A DNA stretch of 64,000 bases from Larix kaempferi (Eukaryota > Streptophyta > Pinopsida > Pinales > Pinaceae). Positions 55,246 to 64,000 of this stretch are shown one piece after another. The stretch covers positions 19,677,001 through 19,741,000 of the forward strand of contig BSBM01000904.1 of NCBI GenBank assembly GCA_027924585.1. Direction: 5' to 3'. The translations under genes and the position numbers were made by a program. Below the pieces are notes generated by a model, which saw nothing but the letters and a program-made list of their open reading frames with translations, did no database searches and had not been told where the DNA came from. Each line of letters begins with the position of its first letter. The first letter of the stretch is position 1.

Positions 55246-55424
55246 AAACTTAAAAAAATTTCGTAATCGTGGACCTTTTCTCTACATGTTGGATCACTCT
55301 CACCTGAGTGTGTTCCAATGTAAAGGGAGTGATGTGGATATGCATCTCACAGATGGAGAGTATAGCAAAATAGTGTTTTGGGTCCTAGGCCAATTGTTGT
55401 ACATGTGCCATGATGAACAAGCTA

Positions 55425-56559
55425 TCAAGAGAAGAGGAAGAAGGGGAAAGGAGTGGACAAAAGGGTATCCTCCCTAACTGCATCTCTAATGGTCAAGTGT
55501 GGATAATTGTGAACCTCTGGTTTCTCTACGATTGGTGATGTTGAAAGTTCCACGATAGTAGGCAGTTGGAACCTAACTGTTCCAACACCTTGAATTGCTA
55601 TGTGCGGACTGTCGATATCTGTCTGCACATAATGCCTTGGGCCCAAATCTGTAATGATCTGGAAAGCACCATGCAGTCCGGTCATATGTCTAGTTGACCC
55701 ACTATCAACTATCCATACATGCTCAAAGACTGAACTCCCTACACTGGAGTCAATGGAAGCCAGAGAAAACTCTTGTTCAAAGTTCACAGCATATTCTTCC
55801 ACTGCAGATGCTACAGTATCTTTCTCCACCTTCCCCTTCTTTTTTGGACATTTGGAAGCATAATGCCCAAACTGATTACATCGAAAGTTCCTGATCTTAC
55901 TTAAATATTTCTTTTTCTTGTTCTTCTCACTCTTAACCGTAAGAGACACATTCTCCTCAATATCACCATTGTTGTCTTTTAAGAGCCTCATCTCGAGTCT
56001 CTTCTTAGATGAAATCATCCCAAAGTCTCTCCCAACTGGGTTTATGCTCCCTGGAGACCACACCTTTTACAAAGGTGTTCCATGCACCTAAAAAACCATT
56101 TAGGGTAGTTCTTACCATTTCTCCATCTGTTACAACTTCTCCAACTATATCAAGTTCATCCTGGACTTGAGTAATCCTTGTGAGATATGAGGCCACTTTC
56201 TCATTTTCAGTCATCCTAATGTCTCTCAGCTTTTCTCTCAGTACCATCTTCATGTTCTCATTACTACTCTGGTACAGGTTTGTCAAGGATGTCGACATTT
56301 CAAAGGCATTTGTTTTCTTTGCAATACGAGGAACAAGGTGATCCTTGACAACATCAAGTATCACTCTCTTGGATTTCACATTTCTTTTCTGATAGGCTGC
56401 AAAACTGGTCGCATCAGCAGTCTTATCAGGTACTGTGACTTCCCTCTCAACTATATCCCATAGTTCAACTTCCTCCAACAATAAGACAATGCGTTCCTTC
56501 CATGGACTGAAGTTGGATTCTCCATCCAACCAGTCTTCAAACCTCAAGCTGGTAGCCAT
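55425..56559 (-). pseudogene. Ty1/copia gag-protease, minus strand, 3' truncated
   Basis: Starting MATSLRFEDWLDGESNFSPW, it has LLLEEVELWDIVE, VILDVVKDHLVPRIAKK, VASYLTRITQVQDELD and WERLWDDFI, the UBN2-type gag. A stop and a frameshift near 56,000 precede the zinc knuckle, whose first Cys is lost (NFRCNQFGHYASKC). The protease motif WIVDSGSTRHMTG is intact. Similarity ends near 55,430, so integrase and everything after are missing. Confidence 0.85.
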
Positions 56560-56624
56560 TAACTTCAAGACTGAAAACTTCAACACACAGTGAAACAAAC
56601 TGGCAAACTTCCTTGTTCATTACA

Positions 56625-56636
56625 ACTCTGATACCA
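56625..56636 (-). other. Primer-binding site, minus strand
   Basis: The complement reads TGGTATCAGAGT, close to the initiator tRNA-Met site. It sits between the LTR at 56637-56927 and the gag start at 56559. Confidence 0.75.
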
Positions 56637-56927
56637 TGAAGAAAAATGACAAAATTATGAAGATTGTGGTTTAGACATTTTGTCAAACACTTTCAGTTGC
56701 TAGGTTTTAAATTAAAGAATCACATGCAAACTTTGAAACTTAAAAAACCATGCCAAAATACTCTTCAACCCAAGATATTGAACAACCACATTGAACACAA
56801 CTATATTTTTGGTCAATATTGACCAGGGCAAAACCCCAACCTAGCGAAAAACCAAAGTGAATAAATTTTAATTAAGAAGAAGAAACTCATAAATTCTCTT
56901 TACACTGAATTTTTGTCTTTCCCAACA
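56637..56927 (-). repeat. 5' LTR (291 bp) of the minus-strand copia element
   Basis: On the minus strand it starts TGTTGGGAAAGAC at 56927 and ends TTTTTCTTCA at 56637, directly followed by the primer-binding site. No partner LTR was found downstream. Confidence 0.7.
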
Positions 56928-57699
56928 TTGACAAAATTTCACAAATTTATGATAGTGGACTTCTACCTTGAAAATCGTGGCAATGAACAATAGTACGACC
57001 TGTTGTATGGTTCTTCCCACATGTGCATGTACCTACTGTACGGTTTGCTCACTTTCCTGCCTCGATTTTCGTGGCACACGTTCCAAATTAACTCTATTGT
57101 ACGGTATTGACAGAATGCATTAAATGATGCAGTCGTTGCCTTGGAATTTGTGCCCACACATGTTGATATACGGTCCTGTCATAGTGTTGTATGGTCACCT
57201 TTGGCTTCATTGGGATTTGTGTTGTTGAATCCTCTTGGAAAATATGTCTAGTTTTGTCTTGGAAACCCTTTCTCCTTCTTCTCTAATCTTCTCTTTCTCT
57301 TCTTGGTGGTGCATCCTCCTTTGTCCCTTCTCATTGTTTTATTCTTTAGTTTTTGTAACTAACTTTCTAACTACCCATCCAAAGGCTAGGATTAGATTAC
57401 AAGATCTAGGGTCCATATTAGATGCACATTTTAATAATAAAAGATTAATTATTAAATATATTACTTAAACGAGACCCACAACTCATAAAGTACAAAACAT
57501 TTCTTTATTTACATAATGTCTATTTTTACATAAATATAACATAAGGAACAAAAGGCCGTTATGTCCCCCTCATCACACACACACCCAAACTATGAGAGAG
57601 GACCTTCAAAGTTAAATATTTCAACAATACCAACGTCCAAATGCAACATCATTGAATTGGGATTTATGTGCATCATTGTAGCTTTTGTAGGCCTCGAAC

Positions 57700-58625
57700 C
57701 TCAAACGCATCATAGATGTGGGCGACAACTCTTGCTCCTATGGTGGCTTCCATTTCCACGTAACAAGAGAAACCAATAGGTATCGAAAATTAAAATAAGC
57801 GGCGGATACATGAGCATTTGCGCAAGCCTGTAAGAACTCATCCAAAACTCTTCCACATAAATGGCATTCAATGTGCATTCCCCCTTTGTGTATTTTCACA
57901 TAATATGCCCTGCAATAAGTTGGCATGCAAACTTCACATGTGGGTTATTAACGGGGCCAATGACTCCTCCCCAACTTCCACATTGAGTACCATACCTCTT
58001 GTAGAGGTTGGGTTCCTTTTTTGCTTTACTCCTCTTCCCCTCTCCTTGGAAAGTAGATGAAACATTTGGGCCCTTCGCTAATAGCCCTGTCAACTATTGA
58101 ATATCCGTGATATGGAGTGGGTACAACTTGTCCATCCATAATGAATTCCAATGCACTCAACTGATCAAAAACTTGGTGCAATAGAGTGCTTCCCCTATAG
58201 TGTCAAATACTAGTGAATCTTTCAGTGCTTCTAATGTTGAATTTTGTAGGGGTGTGAACAAGGAATTCCATATGGTGACAAGATGATCGTTTTCCAAGGG
58301 GACATGATCCATTTTCACATTCGGCTTTATGTCCAGGAAGAGATCCCCATTGGAAAATTCGCTATCCACCAGTCGGTTATGTTCCACCTTGCCATGAAGA
58401 TCACCCAAAACCTCAATTTGTCCTCAATTTGTGGGTCAACAAGTTCGATGGGAATGACTTGTTTGTCTTTTATAATTGATATCGAACTCGATTCTTTAGT
58501 GCCTGTTACTTTATCCATCTTTGTAGGTCGTCTTCGATACACAATTTGAACTAGAGGCCTCATGGTGGAAGATTTCCTATACGAACTAGAAGGCTGAGGA
58601 TGCTCCAGCTCGAAGGGTAACAACT
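57700..58625 (-). pseudogene. Unidentified decayed ORFs downstream of a gypsy integrase tail
   Basis: On the minus strand, several overlapping frames read as protein-like text: MRPLVQIVYRRRPTKMDKV, QVIPIELVDPQIEDKLRFWV, then NGDLFLDIKPNVKMDHVPLE, GTQCGSWGGVIGPVNNPHVK and MHIECHLCGRVLDEFL. They follow, in the same orientation, the integrase tail at 59,190-59,425. They could be an extra 3' ORF of that element or a captured gene. No family is recognised and the frames are broken. Confidence 0.35.
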
Positions 58626-59189
58626 ACACAAGTGCAAAGTGAGGACTTCAACAAAAACACAAACTTTTAAACATTCTACACTTTTAATGGAAATATTTGA
58701 CCCCTCATTTAATGACATGCACAAGTGACACCAGACTTGACAGTTTTAAATGCATATCTAATAATGGTTGAGTTGATGCTTAACAATCCCAAGACAGTTT
58801 AATTGTCCATTAAAGACTCATATCAATTCTACATTCGCAGAAATACAGACTCAAACTAGTTACTCTAGCAATTATTAACAGAAACCTACAATCCCAAACC
58901 CCAAAACTGACTGACCATAATCTTGATATATTGACTTGCTCCTCGACCACAAGCATATGACCTAAGTGACTGAAACCAGACATCAAAATCCTACTTCAAA
59001 GACACCATTGGAATTCTTAGCATGGCAATTAGAGAGACGACGTTGACACTAACAACATAAATTACACAATCCATTCTTAACTGACTCAAAATCAGCAAAC
59101 CCAAAAATCCTACATTTTTACCTTCTCTACCTCACTCCCTATGACAAGAGTACCCCATTGTGTGTTTACTGAGAAAAGATGTAGGGCTT

Positions 59190-59425
59190 CAGACGAGATC
59201 CATTCACCCATCCTGGTTTGAGGACCCCATCAAGTTACGGAAGTTTGACAACACTAGAATCTTGTATTTTCACAACAATGAAAGGACCTAGCCCATGCAT
59301 TTGGAGTTTCCCTAGATGTTAAGAAACTTACTATCATACAAAAAGAATCAATTTCATTTGACGAATTGCTTGTTCTTGATATGATGATCATGCCATGTTT
59401 TTTGTTGGATTTTCAACGGTTGCAT
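59190..59425 (-). pseudogene. Ty3/gypsy integrase C-terminal segment
   Basis: On the minus strand the text reads KTWHDHHIKNKQF, LYDSKFLNI, GKLQMHGLGPFIVVKIQDSS and LDGVLKPGWVNGSRLKPY. This corresponds to the W/A-H-D-x-x-I-K-x-K-x-F and G-P-F/Y blocks of gypsy integrase C-termini. The frame contains small shifts and stops. Confidence 0.7.
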
Positions 59426-59474
59426 GGTGTTATGTCTTGATTTAACGCTTAAGTGAGGAAGTCGTAACTCATCA

Positions 59475-60495
59475 GAGAAACTTCGGAAAGAAGCACCATT
59501 GTCACCACAATGTTAATTTCCCACTTTTAGGTTAGCTCTCAAAAGCCAAGGGAGGCTTCCCTATATGTTAGATTGGATTTGATTTAAAGTGAGCTAAGGG
59601 AATTGAGGTCAACTTGATTATGATATGTGTACTATGTTATGTAACCGATTTTCCCAAATAAGGAATTAATCATTCAAGATGTGCAATATTCAATAGATCA
59701 AATACTTGGCAGGATCACCTATGGTTTGAACTTGAATATTTACCCAATTCTCTGAAGGATGAGCAATACTATAGCTGCAACATTCCACTCGTGGGTCATG
59801 ATTCATAGCACAACGAAGAGAATTTCTACATTCTTCGATCTACTCTACGATCTGAGCATGAGATCTATTCCGTCTTTGTTGTGTGTTGCAGTGAAAACCC
59901 CTTCGAGCCTCTTGAAGCTGCAGATTAAGACATGAACGCAGCATTCAAGGTCGGTGACAATGTTGTTGTTGCATGGGTTGTCTCTGCGATCGTGGCATTA
60001 GTTTTGTATGAGACAGACTTCACTCAGCTCATATGATCCATGAACTCCATACTTTTTAATATAGTGACATTATATGGTAGCGGTCCTTTCACAAGTGGAC
60101 AACGTATTCCACGGTGGGTGGCTTCATTTTCTTGATAGATCGTAGAAATAAACAGATCCACAAATTGGATGGTCTCTTTAATGCCTAACTGAATTCAAAA
60201 CAAAGGCATACACCTCCAATGTTCTCCAAGGCAACAACATCATTTATACCAGCCAGAGCGTTTATTCACTCTTAAATATTTCTGTCCATTGGATGTAGCT
60301 TGGGTGGTTGGGAGGAATGATTGTTACCTTCCAAGCCAGGTTCGATTCTTGTAAGTGACATGATGCTCTTGTTGGGCTCCTATGTATTGACTATGTAATT
60401 CTGGCCATACCTTGATTCATCTAAATACTCCATACCATCCAATACTCCATTATTTAGATCATAAACGCTCTAGGTCCATTGTGAAGGTAAGCATG
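59475..60495. other. Dispersed repeat and faint coding-like text
   Basis: 59,475-59,620 resembles 1-160. Between about 59,750 and 60,360 the plus strand gives coding-like text with stops (NPFEPLEAAD, then NAAFKVGDNVVVAWVVSAIV), but no gene can be claimed. Confidence 0.3.
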
Positions 60496-60507
60496 CTCTC
60501 ATACCAC

Positions 60508-60693
60508 TAGATAGAAATTAGATCAACAACAAAACCAAGAAGACCAAGAAACCAAAATGAAAAAAATAACCTTAGCTGGTTCACATTTCGTATTCACAAA
60601 TATTATATTTATACAAGATTTACTTATAACCGTCTTACAATCGTAACATAACTAAATGGTTGTTAAGATTGGATTACGGTTAATTTTCTAACA
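60508..60693 (-). repeat. Short LTR flanked by a polypurine tract and a primer-binding-like site
   Basis: On the minus strand it begins TGTTAGAAAATTAACC at 60693 and includes a TATA-like TTGTATAAATATAAT. It ends about ATTTCTATCTAG at 60508. The complement of CCCCCCTTAATC (polypurine, 60695-60706) is just upstream, and TGGTATGAGAGC (complement of 60496-60507) is just downstream. Confidence 0.5.
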
Positions 60694-60706
60694 ACCCCCC
60701 TTAATC

Positions 60707-62474
60707 ATAAGTCTATACAAATGTACCATCTAGCAACAAACACTAGAGCAAAAGATGATATCATGTTCTAGTCTTCAACTTGTAACCCATGGTCTGAAAC
60801 CTCATGAGTGTCGATGGAGATCAGCCTAGAAAGTTGCCAAAAGTGGAATCCGAAACCAAATCTAAAAACTCATTGTGCAACAAATGAGCTAGACAACCTG
60901 TAGGTGTTCACTAAAGTGAACCCAAAAACATATGAGAGCAAACCACTGATAAGAACTGAGTTGGCTTCAAGTCCAACACATCCCAAAACTTGAAAAAACT
61001 TGACAAACCTAAATGCACCAAGCACAAATGCAGAAGAACCAGCTGTCATCTGCTAGATCCAAATATCATCCCTTCAAAGTCTGAACACTATCAAGTGAAC
61101 AAATAAGTTCAAAAAACTGCTCTCTGAAAGGAACACAAAAAAAATTGTAAAATAAACCAGCTGACAAAAAAAAGTGTTGAAAGGCATCCAAAACATGTAT
61201 CCATAAAATGCAATGGGTAGTAAACCAGGTGAATCACTGGTACTGCCTCAAATCCAAAATGTCGATTCAATTTTTGGAATGTCATCAATTTCACAAGGTG
61301 ACTGAAGCCCATCAAATGTCAAAATATGGCAAATCATCCATCCATTCATATCTATCAAAATCACTGTCAAACTATCAAAAGTGCCAAGTAATGAATTGTC
61401 TCAACAAAAATATGTTGAAGGTCAAACTAACCAATCCAAAGTATACCATAATCCATAATACATCTTCAAAATCAATCCCAAAGCCATCTTGAATTGAAAC
61501 CATAATAACCTATAATCCTCAAAAATCAACATCTAGGATCAATTGTAAGCTATTAAGGTAGACTTCAAAACTTAAAGTCAATAACCTCATCAATATTCCC
61601 ACTTGTAATCATAAAGTCCTTATCTCACCTTAACAACCTTTTACTTATTTTACGGTTGTAAGGTGGTTATGCGTGGTCACAAATGTAATATTAATTAATA
61701 TGATATGTGAACGGGCTAAGGCCTTCTTTCCTCCATTTTGGTTATATGTCGTGTAGGTTTTGTTTACACTTAAGGGGAGAAGGTATAAGGTGAAAATGAT
61801 TTTTTTTTGTTAAAAGGGGTTATAAGAGTGCTTTTTGGAGCTATAAGGGGAATCGATTTTTGTGAAGCAATAAGTGGACATCACATGCTCACATCAAGTT
61901 TCTTAATAAAATTGCACTTTTTTTGTCATCTAGTCCTAGACTCACCCGAAATTGAATAAGGGGGTCTTAGGAATTTTGTGTGTGTGTGTTGTGGTGACCT
62001 GTGGTGGATGACTTGGATTTTGCTTTCTCTCATCTACACACACACACACACACACACATAATTCACTTTCATATAAAGATTTATCATATAAATTTTCGAA
62101 GGCAAGCACATGACAAAAAAATTGGCACAAGCACGAGGATAAAACACTTTGGAGTATTAAGTGTCTTTTTGCATTCGGTAAGATTGTATTTTTCTAAAGA
62201 AGTCATTGAATTATGTACATTGTAAAACTTCCCTGAAATTTGAATAAGGGGGTTAAAAAGAGGACTTGTGTCCTTAGAACTTTTCAACATTTTTGCACTT
62301 CAAATATGGAACACATTAAATAATTATTTAAAGATTTTCACACACTGATCAACAATGCTCTAAAATCTCAAATTTCGATGAACAAAGGAACAATTACAAC
62401 CATTCTTACTTGCTTACATGTAATGAACAAGAAGGTGGATCTACTTCAAATGCAAACAAATTTTTGAATGAAAG
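60707..62474. other. Non-coding; includes inverted TG/CA microsatellites
   Basis: No gene is supported. A (GT)n run at about 61,976-61,990 and a (CA)n run at about 62,036-62,058 are inverted relative to each other. Confidence 0.4.
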
Positions 62475-63190
62475 TTGAAGTCACTTCAAGGAAACACCAG
62501 GCCACCGGTAAATAAAGTTGCACTTGTTGATTGTGAGTTAGAATTCTTTTCTTTTGGTAAAATTGAAGTTACTACAACATTGAAGGAAAGCTTGGATAAT
62601 GAGATTAAACAAAAAGAACATGATTTAGATGAAGCCACTGCAACAACAACAACTAATGACATCAAGGAATATGAGGATAAGTTAGCACATATCATTAGAC
62701 CCTTGGAAGAACTCTGGAGTTCAAACAAAATAGATATGGCTTACGATATGAAAATGGCCATTATAACTTCTTTCATATTCCTAATTATTGCAAATCGATT
62801 ACATTTGTCAGTGGAGGTTTTTTGGATGATGTTGATTGGAAGAGAGCACATGAGGATCATGATGATGTTGTAATTAGAAATGATCGTGCTAGCGATGTAG
62901 ATAAAGATGTCAATGCACTTGAGGATGATCAAGATAATGATCATGTATTTTAGGATGATCAAAATGTTAATGCAATTGCTGAGGATACTAATATTAAGGT
63001 ATTGCGGATGATGATGATCAGTTGGACAAAGAACTTGTATAGTGCCAACATTGTCAGCGAATTGGCCATGATGAGTTAAGTTGTTTTCATATTCATCCAT
63101 GTCATTTTTGTGGTAAGACAAATCACTTCTCAAACAGGTGTTAGAAGAAGAAGAAGAAGAAACAACGAAAACAAGTACACTTTGGATAGA
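62475..63190 (+). pseudogene. Gag-like relic with two CCHC zinc knuckles
   Basis: The first part (62,475-62,873) has a glutamate/lysine-rich stretch (NDIKEYEDKLAHII). It is followed in shifted frames by acidic text (VDWKRAHEDHDD, DVDKDVNALEDDQDNDH). At 63,043-63,141 two knuckles follow one another, CQHCQRIGHDELSC and CHFCGKTNHFSNRC, both perfect C-x2-C-x4-H-x4-C. They are followed by a stop and a lysine/glutamine run. Paired knuckles at the end of an acidic ORF fit a retroelement gag. The family is not recognised. Confidence 0.55.
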
Positions 63191-64000
63191 TGAATACTTG
63201 GTGTTGGGGTTTGGAAGCCAAGTTATTAGATAGATCGTACCAAAAGGTTTATTCACATGTTCATATGTGCTTGCAAGGACTAGTTTCTACAACAGTTGGT
63301 TATGATTGTTTTTATTTGTTGATTTCAGGGCATGATCAGGGCCCATGTGATGTGTCCTTTGAGTTGAAGATAGAGTCTTTTGACTCCGCTCAAAGATAGT
63401 GTGATTACCCCTTTTCACTTTCATGGGGGTACATCTAATGATATTGACTTCTCTCCTTTTAGTTGATAGAATATTGACGAGGTTGTCGACTTCAGGTTTC
63501 AAAGTCTATTCAATGAATGGAAAATTCCATATGGTTTGATGGATACATATAATTGATTGATTTTTTAGGATTATAGGTTATTATGGTTTATTTTGGGATT
63601 TATTCTCAAAATAGATTATGGATTATGATTGTTTAATTATACCTTCAGTGTATTTTCACCAAGACAATTTAGCACTCAACACTTTTGATGGCTTGATGGT
63701 GATTTTGATGGATATTGGATGGATGGACGACTTGCCACATTTTGGCTTTTGATGGTTTTAAGTCACTTTGTGACTTTGATAGTGGTTCGATAGTTTGATT
63801 GATAGTTCGGCACAACTTTGTATTTTGGATTTGAGGCAATACCAATTATTCACCTAGTTTACTACTCACCATATTTTATGGATACCATTTTTGGATGCTA
63901 GTCGACACTTTTTATGTCATCTGGTTTTTTATAGTTTTTTTTATGTGTAGTTTTTCATAGAAGTTCTGTGAACTTATTTGTTCACTTGATAGTCTTCAAG
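63191..64000. other. Non-coding or decayed retroelement sequence
   Basis: No domain is recognised after the zinc-knuckle relic. From 63,540 the sequence is T-rich with repeated TTTTGATGG-like phrases. Confidence 0.35.

Noticed and set aside
59750-60360. Plus-strand coding-like text including NAAFKVGDNVVVAWVV
   Set aside because: Stops interrupt it, no splice structure or family could be recognised, and it lies among retroelement relics. It is mentioned only as faint text.

Overview
This is nuclear DNA of a land plant with a large, repeat-rich genome, most likely a gymnosperm. One conserved host gene is visible: the 3' half of MRE11, the double-strand-break repair nuclease subunit, on the + strand. 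Its exons are split by a 23.6 kb intron, and another intron of at least 17.2 kb seems to lie upstream. Almost everything else is transposable-element sequence of many ages. No rRNA, tRNA, CRISPR array or bacterial-type operon was seen. The organism call is an inference from intron size and repeat content.

Layout. 1-17,239 is non-coding or intronic. It holds a decayed Ty1/copia LTR and gag, a 1.35 kb hAT-type non-autonomous DNA transposon with a perfect 8-bp target duplication (3,630-4,983), a minus-strand chimera of two copia families (7,307-11,650), a short minus-strand LTR (13,345-13,540) and a 453-bp hAT-type MITE (15,707-16,159). The first MRE11 exon in view is 17,240-17,322. The intron at 17,323-40,881 holds a copia RT/RNase H relic split by a complete second copia insertion (21,028-25,624) with a 5-bp duplication. 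It also holds a gypsy gag-protease-integrase relic split by a second copy of the 1.35 kb hAT element (28,743-30,069), a hAT transposase C-terminus (32,440-33,170) and two more hAT-type elements (33,473-34,353; 34,502-35,185). MRE11 exons resume at 40,882 and the stop codon ends at 42,916.

Downstream lie a large decayed hAT transposon on the minus strand (about 43,757-48,430; BED finger, central transposase region, GGGAGCG-rich ends) with a gypsy fragment lodged inside its coding region. Then come a complete 2.7 kb LTR element with a GTATG duplication and a coiled-coil ORF (50,153-52,849), minus-strand copia gag-protease with its LTR (55,425-56,927), a minus-strand gypsy integrase tail with unidentified decayed ORFs beyond it (57,700-59,430), an isolated LTR (about 60,508-60,693) and a plus-strand relic with two CCHC knuckles (62,475-63,190).

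The strongest leads are these. First, a non-autonomous copia family whose two copies share the loss of the protease Asp-Ser-Gly motif, two in-frame amber stops and an unrecognised acidic repeat-bearing tail, with LTRs rich in palindromic CATGCA (RY) motifs. Second, a set of hAT-type elements that share one architecture but carry different subterminal motif arrays (AATCGG, GGGAGCG, GGGTAC), one of which can be tied to a transposase relic in the same window. All of this rests on reading the sequence; no database search was run.
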